Positions 41,346 through 52,218 of a stretch of DNA of 64,000 nucleotides are shown here, piece by piece (positions within the stretch are counted from its first letter, which is position 1; every line of letters starts with the position of its first letter). Source of the stretch: Paraniabella defluvii (GTDB lineage: Bacteria > Bacteroidota > Bacteroidia > Chitinophagales > Chitinophagaceae); contig CP079215.1 of the NCBI GenBank assembly GCA_019316985.1, positions 2,914,001 to 2,978,000 on the forward strand, read 5' to 3'. The position numbers and the translations under genes are program-made. Under the pieces are notes generated by a model that was not told the origin of the DNA, did not search any database, and saw only the letters and a list, made by a program, of their open reading frames with translations.

Positions 41346-42703
41346 TTATTTCTTTTTAAACAGATCATCTTTAGAAACAATTTTTACTTTGTCGCCATCT
41401 TTCAGTGTTTGACTTACCATGCTATACGGGCCGGTAACAATCAAATCTCCAGGCTGTATGCCACTGGTTACTTCTATATAATTAATATCCTGGATACCGG
41501 TTTTTACTACTCTTTTTTTCACAATGCCATCTTTCATTACCATAAAAACCACTTCCTCCATATCGTTGTTATTGGCTTCCGAAGCGTCTGAAGTATTTGC
41601 TTTTTCTTTTTCCTTTTTAGCCTCTGCTATGCTCTTGTCGCTATCTTTAATACGTGCGTTTACCGAAGCAATGGGCACGGCAATAACTTTGTTTTTTTGC
41701 TTGGTTTTTATATCGGCACGTGCGTTCATTCCCGGTCTGAAGGGGAATCGTTGTTTACCCGAAGGGTCAATCAGGTCCTGGTACGAGGCTTTGTCCAGGC
41801 GAATACGTACTTCATAATTGGTTACTTCTGTACTGGTAGCTGCAACGCCGGTAGCCGATTTTACGCTGCTGGCTATTTTAGTAACGATGCCCTTGAATTT
41901 CCGGTCGTTGTAGGCATCCACCTCCACATCCGCATTGTCTCCGATATTTACTTTTACAATATCATTTTCGCCAACGTCAACCCTTACTTCAATCGTATTC
42001 ATATCGGAAATGGTCATCATTTCGGTTCCGGCCATCTGAGCGGTACCTACCACCCGTTCTCCTTTTTCTATTTTGAGAGACGATACAACGCCCGTCATAG
42101 GCGCAACGATGGTAGTACGGCTTAACGTGATATTGGCCGACGTAAGACCGGTTTGGGAAGACTGTACACTGGCCTGCAGGCTGCGTATATTTTGAAGTGC
42201 TGCATCATAATTGGCTTTAGCCGAAGAAAGGCTGGTTTCATACTGTTCGAACTCTGCTTTTGATATAACGCGGTCATTATACAGCGTTTTATTTCGGTCA
42301 TATTGTTGCTGTGCCTGATCCAGCGAGGCTTTTAATGCTCCGAGAGCTGCCCGGCTATTGGCAACGGTAGCCTGCGATTGTCCTACTCTTGCGGCTGCTT
42401 CATCTCTTTGTAAAACATATACCTCAGGATAAACCCTTGCCAGCACCTGCCCCTTGGTTACGCTGTCTCCCTCGGCTACTGTAAGTTCGGTAACCTCGCC
42501 ACTGATATCCGGGCTTATTTTTACTTCGTATTCAGGGTAAATCTGCCCGCTGGCCGTTACTGTTTCGGTAATAGAACGGGAAGTGGCTTTTCTGCCGTCA
42601 CTTCAAGCGTTCCTTTCCCTTTGTTCATGTTTACAGCAACCACAACCAGCAGCGCCAAAACCGCTCCTGAAATGATCAGTATTTTTTTCCAACGTTTGCT
42701 CAT
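41346..42703 (-). CDS. HlyD/MacA-family periplasmic adaptor of an efflux pump
   Basis: A membrane-fusion protein linking an inner-membrane pump to the outer-membrane TolC channel. It begins MSKRWKKILIISGAVLALLVVVAVN (N-terminal anchor) at 42703. The barrel-sandwich hybrid is split by a long coiled coil (LDQAQQQYDRNKTLYNDRVISKAEFEQYETSLSSAKANYDAALQNI region, about residues 110-190). The second half includes the lipoyl-like stretch TTIVAPMTGVVSSLKIEKGERVVGT, a beta barrel and a membrane-proximal domain ending KIVSKDDLFKKK. One frame change lies near 42598. Length is about 453 residues. The TolC gene precedes it on the same strand, but no MacB-type or RND permease is adjacent. Confidence 0.9.
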
Positions 42704-42748
42704 CGATATTGTAATTTGGGTTCCGACCGTTATAGGGTGCGATCCCGT

Positions 42749-44176
42749 TTAAAGTTTTAATCCTAAACCTTTGTAAAATTCCAGCAATTTCATTTTAAAA
42801 ACATAATCATACTGCGCCGATACCAGGTTTATTTTAGCCCTGAACAGGTTATTCTGGTTTAATATAAGATCGATGGGCTGTAAAAGGCCTACATCAAATC
42901 TTTTTCTTGCAAAATCGTAAGCCTTTTGTGCCGATTCTACTGCTACCCGCGAAGCATTATACTTTTCAATAGCCGCCACCGCATTCGTATGAGCCTGGTA
43001 AATGTCTTGTTTCAGGGTGCGGCTATCCTGTTCTTTCAGCAATTGTTGATTTTCAACCTCCAACTTTGCTTTTTGCCAGTTGATACGTGCAGCTCCTCCA
43101 TTAAAAATAGGAATATTCAATGCTAATCCGGCATTTTGACTGAAGTTGTTGCTAAGCTGTCTGAAATAAGTGTTCTTGTCAAAACCCTGCGGAAGTCTTG
43201 TTTCCGAGTAAACCGTGTAGTCCTTCTCATCTACTTTCACAATTCCCGCAGGCACCGGGGTCAGTATGTAATCTTTGGGAATAAGTTTTTGTGCATTGGA
43301 ATAACGGGAGCTAAGACCGCCAAAAAAAAAGAAATGGTAGGGTACATACCGGCTTTAGCTACCGCAACATTTTTTTCGCTGGCCAGCAAATTCAGATTAT
43401 TAATCTTCTGCTGCGGCAGGTTTTCCAGTGCCGATTGATATACAAGAGCCGGGTCCAGCGCAGCCAGGCTTTCCAATGGAATTGACTCAACCGGTGGTAC
43501 TTCTATATCAAAAGGCACATCGGCGTCGAGATTGATCAGTGCTTTTAGCTGCAGGAGCGACAGAATATAATTGGTGCGTGCAGTGATCATATTGGAGCTG
43601 TCGGTTGCGTATTGGGTTTGAGCCTCAGCCTGGTTTAATTCGGGTAACGCGCCGGCGCTCACCTGCTTCTTTATATTATTAAATTGTTCGCGGCTTTGGG
43701 CAACCTGTACCTGGCTGATGTTGATCTGCTCTTTATTTAATAGGGTGGCCAGGTAGGCATTGGCTACATTGAGCGAAACATCATTTTTGCTTTTTCCAGC
43801 CGGGCCACGCTTGCCTGTGCCAGGTAATCATTGGCTTTTACGGTGTTTTTTTGGCAAACCAGTTAAAAAGGTCCAATCCAACGTCCAGGCCATGATTTGC
43901 AAAAAGGATCTCATTGGTGGTGAACTGGTTTGAGGTGGGGTCGATAGACCGGCCAAACTGAAGACCGGTGCTATGCTGGCTGTTTATTCTCGGGTATAAT
44001 GCCAATACGCTTTGATGATGCGTTAGTTTGTCAAACCGGGCTTGTACATCGGCCTGTTTTACAGAAATATTGTTTACAATGGCATAATCTACGCATCGTT
44101 TTAAACTCCATTTTTCCTGGCACAGTGCTGCCGCATATATCACAGTAAGCAGTAAGACGAAAAACAGTCTCTTCAT
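42749..44176 (-). CDS. TolC-family outer-membrane efflux protein
   Basis: The outer-membrane channel of a tripartite efflux pump. It starts MKRLFFVLLLTVIYAAALCQ (signal peptide) at 44176, followed by EKWSLKRCVDYAIVNNISV, the typical first repeat of outer-membrane efflux proteins. The long helical repeats (ELNQAEAQTQYATDSSNMITARTNYI, ALNIPIFNGGAARINWQKAK, AYDFARKRFDVGLLQPIDLILNQNNL) correspond to the alpha-barrel and strand regions of TolC. Frame changes lie near 43850, about 43795, 43322 and 43258. Restored length is about 476 residues. The adaptor gene follows after 45 bp, so the two form one operon. A divergent XRE regulator lies upstream. Confidence 0.9.
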
Positions 44177-44290
44177 AAAATAAGCTAAATATTAGTAAAA
44201 ATAAGATAGAATGCAGATATTACCTATATATGTATATGGTATGCGTTTAGATGTTGTATTATCGCACCATCCCGCTCTAAGAAAGGCAAA

Positions 44291-44324
44291 AAGTAAAGCA
44301 GCTACTTTTATAGCTGCTTTACTT
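44291..44324 (-). terminator. 14-bp hairpin in the TolC leader region (attenuator or terminator)
   Basis: AAGTAAAGCAGCTA (44291-44304) and its exact complement (44311-44324) enclose a 6-nt loop. On the minus strand it is followed by a short T tract (CTTTTTGCC), giving terminator-like structure about 115 nt upstream of the tolC-type start codon. The surrounding gene-free stretch 44177-44593 also has an imperfect AT-rich dyad near 44218-44240 (CCTATATATGTATATGG) that may bind a regulator. Confidence 0.45.
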
Positions 44325-44567
44325 CGATTAATAGCCTTTTGCTGCTGTTCAATAGGTTAAAAAAATGCGGCTTTTATAAAATATTTTATTTTACTTAACT
44401 TGTACAGTGCAGATAAATGTTATTTTTACCTGCGGAAACTGTAGAAGTAGCAGCGTTTGATCGGTGTTTAACAAACGCCTTGATTAGCAACGCCAGCCGG
44501 TGGTAAAAGTAGAACTAGGGATAAAAAACAGCAACCCAAATTCCTTATATGTTTATCAGTTTTTATA

Positions 44568-44575
44568 TAATTTTG
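44568..44575 (+). promoter_or_regulatory. TAATTTTG promoter box of the XRE regulator gene
   Basis: TAATTTTG matches TAnnTTTG and lies 18 bp before the ATG at 44594. It supports that start over an upstream in-frame ATG at 44549, which would lie ahead of the transcription start. Confidence 0.4.
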
Positions 44576-44593
44576 TTTGAATATGTGTTGCCT

Positions 44594-44989
44594 ATGATAC
44601 ATCATACGTTAAAACAACTACGCAAGAGCAAAGGAATTACCCAAACACAAATGGCTGAACTGCTGCATAAGAGCCAGAATGCTTACAGTTTGCTGGAGTC
44701 GGGGCAGTCAAAAATTGATGCGGCAACTATTCCTGATATATGCAGGGTATTTGAAATCACGCCTAATGAGTTTTTCAATTTTGAGAGCGCAGAAAAAGAT
44801 GGACCCAAGCAGGTGGATCTTGTTGAAATTATCAGGCTTTTAAAAGCGGAGTTGGACAAGAAGAATGAATTATTAAAACTGTCCCTTACGGCTTTGAGCG
44901 AGGTGGAGAAAATAACTGAAAAGAACAAAAGCCTGATCAGCTTTCTTAATATTACCAAAAATTATCTTTCTGTAAAGGATAGCTGTTAA
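44594..44989 (+). CDS. XRE-family helix-turn-helix transcriptional regulator
   Basis: An intact 131-residue regulator. The N-terminal Cro/C1-type helix-turn-helix is textbook: LKQLRKSKGITQTQMAELLHKSQNAYSLLESGQSKID, followed by a helical segment ending TPNEFFNF. The C-terminal 60 residues form a likely coiled coil (LVEIIRLLKAELDKKNELLKLSLTALSEVEKITEKN), which should mediate dimerisation. It is divergent from the TolC/HlyD efflux operon and may control it or itself. The ATG at 44594 is chosen from the promoter position. A strong hairpin terminator follows 13 bp after the stop. Confidence 0.9.
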   Translation: MIHHTLKQLRKSKGITQTQMAELLHKSQNAYSLLESGQSKIDAATIPDICRVFEITPNEFFNFESAEKDGPKQVDLVEIIRLLKAELDKKNELLKLSLTALSEVEKITEKNKSLISFLNITKNYLSVKDSC

Positions 44990-45002
44990 GTTACTGGAAA
45001 TA

Positions 45003-45030
45003 AAAAAGTTCCGCATTGGCGGAACTTTTT
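45003..45030. terminator. Bidirectional rho-independent terminator
   Basis: A 12-bp perfect stem AAAAAGTTCCGC (45003-45014) with its complement at 45019-45030 and a 4-nt loop ATTG. It ends the XRE gene (+) and the convergent NlpC/P60 gene (-). Confidence 0.92.
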
Positions 45031-45051
45031 ATCAATATCTTTATCTATTTC

Positions 45052-45685
45052 TTACATTCTTTTAGCTCCCAGGTACCGGGACGCATAATATTTTTCGTCT
45101 AAGCCACTCACCGTAACCCCATTGCTGGAAGAAGCATGGGCAAACTTATTATTACCTAAATATACACCTACATGCGATACGCCTCCTGGTATTGAAGAAC
45201 AGTAAATCGCCTGCCTGCAAATAGGCCATGGAAATAAATTGTCCTGCGGCTTTAAACTGATCGCGGGCAGTACGGGGAAGATCTATATCAAAAGCATTTT
45301 TATATACTTCTCTTACAAAGGCACTGCAGTCGATACCGCTTTTGCTGGTACCGCCAAACCGGTACCTGGTACCATACCATTCATCAATAGCTTCCAGCAA
45401 TTTAGCGCTGGGAAGCATTCCCGGCAACATTTTTAAAAGTGCACCATATTTGGATTGCAAGCCGGAAGGAGTAAAAAACTTCTGAGCAGCTTCCAGTAAA
45501 CTCTCTTTTGTACTGTTTGATTTAGGCCTGATACCGTTGATCTCGTCTTCAATAGACTGGGCAGATCTTGCAGCGGTGGGTTTGGTTGGGTCTAGCTGGG
45601 CAAATGAGCTGTTTACTAAAAACAAGCTGATCAGCCCTAACACACAAACTCTTAGCATAAACTTAAATCCTTTTATTGTTTTCAT
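45052..45685 (-). CDS. NlpC/P60-family cell-wall hydrolase
   Basis: A secreted cysteine peptidase that cuts peptide cross-links of peptidoglycan. A signal peptide (FKFMLRVCVLGLISLFLVNSSFA) is followed by a linker of about 90 residues and the catalytic domain: GTRYRFGGTSKSGIDCSAFVREVY carries the nucleophile Cys. LPRTARDQF and QAGDLLFFNT follow, and after a frame change near 45192, GGVSHVGVYLGNNKFAHASS carries the catalytic His. The restored end is EKYYASRYLGAKRM with the stop at 45052, about 211 residues. It is alone on its strand between the terminator and a gene-free region. It probably acts in cell-wall turnover; the substrate bond is inferred from the family. Confidence 0.93.
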
Positions 45686-46184
45686 CCTGTCTTATGAACC
45701 GGAATTAATTGTCAATTTTCTGAATCCTATTAAAAACGTTAAAAGCACAATATTATTGTGCGAACGTGCCAAATTTTTATAAATTTAATTAAATTTCTGA
45801 TAATTAATATTTTATATAAATTCTTGGTGATTTTGCATCCTTTTTTTTACCGGTGAATGACCCATTTTTATGGTTAAATTTCCCTTATTTGAGGTAGTTT
45901 TTGCACATAAAATACGGTTTGAGTTGCTCATATAGCGTTTTCAATGCTCAGTAGCCGTGCCCGGCTCTTTATATTAATCAGCATTGCAACGCAGGCCGGC
46001 CAACTTTAATAATGCCAGTTCTGTTATAATTGAGCCCGGCAGCATTGTGCATAAACAATTTGGGCCGCCAAAAAAAAATATTGCACATTGCAAGATGAAT
46101 CCGGGCCAGGGCTAAAATGGAATTGCCTAACCGGATCACCATAACAATAGCAGCAATAAGATAACCGCAGCAAAAAGTACAAGG
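45686..46184. other. Gene-free region upstream of dnaE and nlpC/P60
   Basis: A 499-bp divergent spacer. The first 150 bp are very AT-rich (AATTTAATTAAATTTCTGATAATTAATATTTTATA), the rest more balanced. I see no TAnnTTTG box at a good distance from either start, no RNA gene and no credible ORF. The promoters of dnaE and the hydrolase are presumably here. Confidence 0.5.
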
Positions 46185-49100
46185 ATGAAATTCTCGCATT
46201 TACACGTTCACACCCAGTATTCGTTATTAGACGGAGCCGCCCCTATTGGTAATTTATATAAAAAAGCAATAAAAGACGGGATGCCGGCACTTGCGATCAG
46301 TGATCATGGAAATATGTTCGGTGTTTTCCAGTTTGTAGCAGAAGCCTATAAAAACCTGGATGAAAATGGAAAACCTAAGGTAAAACCGGTAGTGGGTTGT
46401 GAATTTTATGTAGTTGATAACCGGCATGAAAAAACCTTCACCAAGGAAAAAAAAAAAGATAAACGGTATCACCAGATTTTGCTGGCAAAAAACGAGCAGG
46501 GATATCGTAATCTCACCAAATTAACTTCGCTCGGATTTATTGAAGGGTTGTATGGGAAATATCCGCGTATCGACAAAGAGCTTATTCTGCAGTACCACGA
46601 AGGTCTGATTGCTACTACCTGCTGCCTGGGTGCCTCTGTACCACAGGCTATCCTAAGAAAAGGAGAGGCAGAAGCGGAGCAGGAATTTAAATGGTGGCTG
46701 GATCTGTTTGGCGAAGATTTTTATGTAGAGCTTCAACGACATGATATCCCCGACCAGGAGAAGGTAAATGAGGTGCTGATACGGTTTGCGGCAAAATATA
46801 AAGTGCCCATTATTGCAAGCAATGACTCGCATTATGTAGACCAGGAAGATGCCAATGCGCATGACATCCTCCTTTGCATCAATACAGGTGAAAAGCAGGC
46901 TACGCCGAAGTTTAAAGGAGATTTTGGTGATGAAGATGCGAACAGCAAAGGCTCCCGTTTTGCTTTTGCCAACGACCAGTTCTATTTTAAAACGACGGAT
47001 GAAATGACCCAGTTGTTTCATGACCTGCCGGAGGCGATTGATAACACGAACGCTATTGTTGATAAGATTGAGCTGCTGGACCTGAAGCGAAGTATTTTAC
47101 TGCCTAATTTCCCTATTCCGCAGGAATATAAAACACATACGCAGGATCAGAAAACGGAAAAGGGAGATATCATGAGCGCCGATTCGCTCAACCAATGGGA
47201 ATACCTGAGGCATCTTACCTATGAAGGAGCCAGGGAACGCTATGGGCTGGCATTTGAAGGCGATGTAAAAGAGCGTATAGACTTTGAGCTGTTTACCATT
47301 AAAACCATGGGTTTTGCCGGCTACTTCCTTATTGTGAGCGATTTTATCAAGGCGGGCAGGGATAGTGGTGTGTTTATCGGCCCCGGGCGTGGTTCGGCAG
47401 CGGGTTCAGTAGTGGCTTATTGTATTGGTATCACTAATATTGATCCTATCAAATATAACCTGCTGTTTGAGCGTTTTCTGAATCCCGATCGTAAGTCGAT
47501 GCCGGATATTGATACGGACTTTGATGATGAGGACGCCAGAAAGTAATTGATTATGTAGTTCAGAAATACGGTAAAAGCCAGGTAGCGCAGATCATTACCT
47601 ATGGTACCATGGCTGCTAAAATGAGTATCAAGGATGTGGCCCGTGTAATGGATCTGCCATTGGCCGAATCGAATGCATTGGCTAAACTGATACCGGAAAA
47701 GCCGGGTATTTCGCTAAAGCGGGTATTACATGCGCCGATGTCGCCCAAGGACGGTGAAAAGTCCTTGTCAGAAAAAGAGGGACTGGCTTCGGAAGACCTG
47801 GACAGCGTGCGAAGGATTCGTGAAATATATAATGGCAACGACCTGCAGGCTAAAGTATTGCATGAGGCGGAAATTTTAGAGGGCTCTGTGCGTAATACCG
47901 GTATTCATGCGGCAGGTATCATCATTGCACCTAAGGATCTTACTGAGCTGCTGCCTGTAAGTACGGCAAAAGACTCTGATTTATGGGTTACACAGATTGA
48001 GGGTAGTGTAATTGAAGAGGCAGGTGTAATCAAGATGGACTTCCTGGGTTTGAAAACCCTGACCATCATTAAAAATGCTTTACAACTGATCAAGTTGAAC
48101 TACGGTATTGAGATAGATATCGACAGCATCCCTCTCGATGACGAAAAGACCTACCAGCTTTACCAGAAAGGAGAAACCAACGCTACGTTCCAGTTTGAAA
48201 GCCCGGGTATGCAGAAGCACTTGCGCGATCTGAAGCCCGATAAATTTGCCGACCTGATTGCTATGAACGCCCTGTATCGCCCGGGCCCGTTGCAGTACAT
48301 TCCCAACTTTATTAAACGTAAACACGGGGCTGAAGAAATTACTTACGATTTACCGGAGATGGAAGAGTACTTGGCCGAGACCTACGGTATTACGGTATAC
48401 CAGGAGCAGGTGATGCTGCTAAGCCAGAGCCTGGGTGGTTTTAGTAAAGGAGATGCGGACATCCTGCGTAAAGCCATGGGTAAAAAGCAAAAGGCGGTAC
48501 TGGATAAAATGAAGAAACAGTTTATCGATGGGGCGGTACAAAAAGGACACCCGGCTGATAAACTTGAGAAAATATGGACCGACTGGGAGGCCTTTGCTCA
48601 ATATGCCTTTAATAAATCGCACTCTACCTGCTATGCTTTTGTTGCATACCAGACTGCTTACTTAAAGGCGCACTATCCCAGTGAGTATATGGCTGCTGTT
48701 TTAAATAACGCCGGTTCGCTGGAGAAGATCACTTTCTTTATGGAGGAGTGTAAACGTATGAACCTGGAAGTGCTGGGACCTGATATCAACGAATCGCTAA
48801 AAGGTTTTGCCGTAAATAAAAAAGGAGAAATCCGTTTTGGGTTGGGTGGATTGAAAGGTGTGGGAGAAGCGGCTGTGGAAAGCATTATCGCCGAACGTGA
48901 AAGGGGAGGCGCTTATCCTACTATTTTTGATATGGTAAAGCGGGTAAATCAACGTACGGTAAATAAAAAAACCATGGAGAGCCTGGCTTATGCAGGGGCT
49001 TTTGATTGTTTTACCGACCTGCGCGCCCAGTATTTTCATACCCCACCCAATGATAATATGAATGGCCTCGAAAAGATCATCAAATACGGGCAGGTATGCC

Positions 49101-49857
49101 AAACCCAGGCACAAACAAGCTCTAATACCTTATTTGGTGATCTGGCCGAATCTATGGAAATACAGGTTCCTAAAATACCCGACTGCGCCCCTGGCCATTG
49201 GTAGTGCAGTTAGATAATGAAAAAGAAGTGACGGGGATTTTTGTCAGCGGGCATCCTTTAGATGATTACCGTTTTGAAATGGAGAATTACGGCATATCGA
49301 AGATCAGTTATGTAAACGAGTTTAAAGAGGATAAGGAGAAAGTAAACTCCAGCGCTACGTTTAAGCTGATGGCACTTGTTAGCGATGCACAGCATAGGGT
49401 AGCCAAGAGCGGTAATAAGTTCGGCAGCTTTGTAATAGAAGATTATAGCGGCAAACTCGAACTGGTGTTGTTCTCTGAAGAATACTTGAAGCATTCTGCC
49501 ATTTTACAGTTGGGAGCTACTGTTTACATAACCGGTTTCTTTAAGCAGCGGTTTAATGGCGATTTTGATTTTAAAATATCATCTATATGCCTGGCCGAAA
49601 GTGTAAAAAAGAATTTTACAAAAAAACTTACCCTTCAGTTGCCGGCTGCCGATGTTACCGAAAATATGATTGATTTTGTACAACAAAATTTAAAATCAAA
49701 CAAAGGCCCTTCTACACTCAACTTTACCATTGTAGATGAAGCCGAGAATATCGAAGTAGAATTATTAACCAACGGCAAAGGTTTTGAAATGAACAGCGAG
49801 CTGATCGGGTTTTTAAAAGATAGAGAAAACTGGAAGGTGAAGGTGGAATGTAATTAG
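46185..49857 (+). CDS. dnaE: DNA polymerase III alpha subunit
   Basis: The replicative DNA polymerase catalytic subunit. It starts MKFSHLHVHTQYSLLDGAAP, the PHP domain with its HxH motif. The polymerase palm follows: GPGRGSAAGSVVAYCIGI (near 47382) and the catalytic aspartates in MPDIDTDFDDEDARK (near 47500). The fingers and tandem HhH region includes RKAMGKKQKAVLDKMK, NKSHSTCYAFVAYQTAYLK and FGLGGLKGVGEAAV, and a C-terminal OB fold (FKLMALVSDAQHRV...). Frame changes lie near 47542 (AAAGTAATT lacking a G) and 49187 (GCCCCTGG lacking a C). Restored length is about 1224 residues, matching Bacteroidota DnaE. No neighbour is functionally tied to it. Confidence 0.97.
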
Positions 49858-49864
49858 GAAACAG

Positions 49865-49935
49865 GTAATAGTGAGTAGTGAATGGAGAATAGTCAATAGT
49901 GAATAGTGAATAGGAAATAGGGAATAGGGAGTGGC
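49865..49935 (+). repeat. Degenerate GTGAATA/GGAATAG short repeat
   Basis: Just after dnaE the sequence runs through about ten imperfect 7-9 bp units of the form (G)TGAATAG/GGAATAG. A related run, TAGTGAATGGTCAATAG, follows the stop of the phosphodiesterase gene at about 29993-30009. Looks like slippage-type low-complexity sequence rather than a structured repeat; no gene or CRISPR spacing. Confidence 0.5.
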
Positions 49936-50000
49936 GGTTGGGAGGGCGAGGTTCTTTAAATGTAAATGAGGTGGCTAAGGCTGTTAAATTTTAGGTAGTT

Positions 50001-50721
50001 ATGGATGATATAACGGTTCATAAGGCCCGGATTACTGAACAGGGTTTTTCGGTTGTGGAATCAGTTTATACCGATGGCGAAATTGACGGCGTTTTACACA
50101 TAATAGAACAGGCGGATACCTCAAATGATACTTTCCGCAAGTCAACTGATCTTTTTTGCCATCCGGCAGTTCTTGAAAGAGTTGCCGGATGTATTACCTG
50201 TTTTATTAAATGCACGGTTAAGGAAGTTGATCATTGATTTATTGGGTAAAGATTATTTTATCGTCAAAAGTATCTATTTTGATAAGCCTCCGGGCTCCAA
50301 TTGGTATGTAGCCTATCATCAGGATCTGACCATATCTGTTGACCGGAAATCAGATACACCTGGTTTTGGTCCCTGGACGGTGAAGCATAACCAGTTTGCG
50401 GTGCAACCGCCCCTACCTATATTAGAAAACAATTTTACGATTCGTATCCATTTAGATGATACTGCAGAAAACAATGGTGCGTTGAAAGTAGTGCCCGGTT
50501 CACATTTAAAAGGCGTGTACCGGCCGGAAATTATTGACTGGACAGTAGAAACAGAAGTGAGTTGTGTAGTTCCTAAAGGAGGTGTAATGGTTATGAAGCC
50601 ACTGTTGTTACATAGCTCGGGCAGAACAACCAACAATAAAAAACGAAGGGTAGTGCATATCGAATTATCTGCGGCGGAACTACCGGAACATTTACGTTGG
50701 TCGGAGAGAATAAACCTGTGA
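50001..50721 (+). CDS. PhyH-family iron/2-oxoglutarate dioxygenase
   Basis: A phytanoyl-CoA dioxygenase-like enzyme of about 240 residues. The double-stranded beta-helix with the iron-binding facial triad is visible: WYVAYHQDLTISVD gives His and Asp (HxD) near 50310, and LLLHSSGRTTNNKKRRVVHIE gives the distal His and the 2-oxoglutarate-binding Arg near 50608. NNGALKVVPGSHLKGV and VPKGGVMVMKPLL are also typical. A frame change near 50148 (six T where five fit) separates the first 50 residues. Members hydroxylate varied small molecules; the substrate here is unknown. It starts 143 bp after dnaE, and the thioredoxin-like gene follows after 43 bp on the same strand. Confidence 0.88.
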
Positions 50722-50764
50722 CCAGGTCAGTTCAACTTTTGATCTTATTATTTGTTATTAGAAA

Positions 50765-51337
50765 ATGATAAAAACAATGAACTGGAATGAATACCTGGAG
50801 TATACTCGTCAACTTTTAACTGCCGATCCGCCACCGCCGCCTTATAACAACCCCGATTATCATCATTACACCAAAATGAATGAAACCCGCATGAAGCGTT
50901 GGGTAAAAACAAATCCCATAACACAGGAAACAGCGGATGTTATAAAATTGATCAATCAACCTCAGCATTGGGTGGTGATTACCGAACCCTGGTGCGGCGA
51001 TGCAGCGCATATCGTACCTATATTGTACCTGATGAGTTCTTTAAACGGTATAATTACATTTGAGCTGCAATTACGCGACAGCGGATCGGAGATCGACCGG
51101 TACCTTACCAATGGATCCAAATCTATTCCAATCCTGATAGTGAGAAATAGCGAAGGAAAAGATATATTTCATTGGGGACCGCGCCCGAAAGAAGGGCAGG
51201 AGATGTACCTGGACCTGGCTGCAAAGAAAGCCGATTTTGAAGTAGTTAAAAATGCTATCCAAACTTATTATAACGCAGATAAATCTTTAAGTACACAAAG
51301 AGAAATAGTGGCCTTATTAAAAGCAGCTGAAAAATAG
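50765..51337 (+). CDS. Thioredoxin-like protein with single-Cys WCGDA site
   Basis: An intact 190-residue cytoplasmic thioredoxin-fold protein. The active-site region reads VVITEPWCGDAAHIVPIL: the first Cys is present but the second is replaced (CGDA instead of CGPC), so normal dithiol chemistry is not possible. The cis-Pro loop is in KSIPILIVRN, and the preceding strand ITFELQLRDS fits the fold. The N-terminal 65 residues are helical with a proline-rich stretch (TADPPPPPYNN). The family (Thioredoxin_9-like) is common in Bacteroidota and often carries WCGDA. The start could also be at ATG 50780 (MNWNEYLEY). The function is unknown; bacillithiol or mixed-disulfide reduction would be one option. 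Confidence 0.85.
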   Translation: MIKTMNWNEYLEYTRQLLTADPPPPPYNNPDYHHYTKMNETRMKRWVKTNPITQETADVIKLINQPQHWVVITEPWCGDAAHIVPILYLMSSLNGIITFELQLRDSGSEIDRYLTNGSKSIPILIVRNSEGKDIFHWGPRPKEGQEMYLDLAAKKADFEVVKNAIQTYYNADKSLSTQREIVALLKAAEK

Positions 51338-51503
51338 GTCCGTAAACTGTGGCAGAACGGAGAGTAGAATAATACCGGTTTATTTTGAGTCGTTGTTTCG
51401 TAAACATTTTGGCAACAAAATTTTTATGAAAAAACTTATGACCAATTCAGAAAACCACCTTGCCGGTATATAAAAACCTATATTTACCACTAGGTGTATA
51501 CAG

Positions 51504-52189
51504 ATGAAAAAAATAATTAAACGTTCTGCTCGCGTGTTATTGTACATTCTTTTACTGCTGGGTATATATGTATCAGCAGGACTGCTCATACCTTTTATAC
51601 CGGTTAATAAACATACCAACTACCGGTTGCCCAAGGATCTCACTATTTACATTATGTCTAATGGCGTACATACAGATATTGTAATGCCGGTAAGAACGGA
51701 GTGGATGGACTGGACACAATACATCAGCTATGACCATACAGATTTAAAAGATACCAGCTATTCGTATGTTGGCGTAGGTTGGGGCGATAAGGGATTTTAC
51801 CTGCAAACACCTACCTGGGCGGATCTTAAGTTCTCCACCGCATTTAAAGCCATGACGGGTTTAAGCAGTTCGGCAATTCATGCCACTTTTTATCGAAACA
51901 TTGTTCCAGATGATTCATCAACAGTAGCCATCAACATCAGTAAAGACGATTATAAAGATCTGGTACAGTTCATTACAAAAAGCTTTGACTTTGATGGGCA
52001 GGGAAGACCGATCCCTATTCCAAGCGTTAACGATGGTTACGGCGATATGGATGCTTTTATGAAGCCAAAGGGTCTTATAACTTGTTCTATACCTGCAATA
52101 CGTGGAGCAATAATGCATTAAAGGCTGCACATCAAAAAGCAGCGCTGTGGACGCTGCTTGATAAAGGTATTTTCAGGCATTACCGGTGA
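51504..52189 (+). CDS. DUF2459 (TIGR02117) membrane-anchored protein
   Basis: A protein of about 228 residues with one N-terminal transmembrane segment (VLLYILLLLGIYVSAGLLIPFIP). The DUF2459/TIGR02117 marks are IYIMSNGVHTDIVMPV, SYVGVGWGDKGFYLQTPTWADL, SSAIHATFY and, after a frame change near 52068, YEAKGSYNLFYTCNTWSNNAL. TIGR02117 is named from polyhydroxyalkanoate loci, but no such genes are here. The conserved His (GVHTD) and Cys (YTCNTW) with GxGWGDxGF suggest a papain-like hydrolase fold; this is an inference. The restored end is GIFRHYR with the stop at 52189. It converges on mqo with a 29-bp gap. Confidence 0.85.
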
Positions 52190-52218
52190 TAAGCCAGGAG
52201 TACACCATAATGCTATAT

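Noticed and set aside
41346-44176. Complete MacAB-TolC or RND efflux operon
   Set aside because: Only the adaptor and the outer-membrane channel are encoded; no ABC or RND permease follows.
46185-49857. Programmed frameshifting in dnaE and other split genes
   Set aside because: The breaks have no common slippery motif with a downstream structure, occur in most genes and fit random homopolymer length errors.
49865-49935. CRISPR-like repeats after dnaE
   Set aside because: Units are 7-9 bp, imperfect and contiguous, with no unique spacers and no cas genes.
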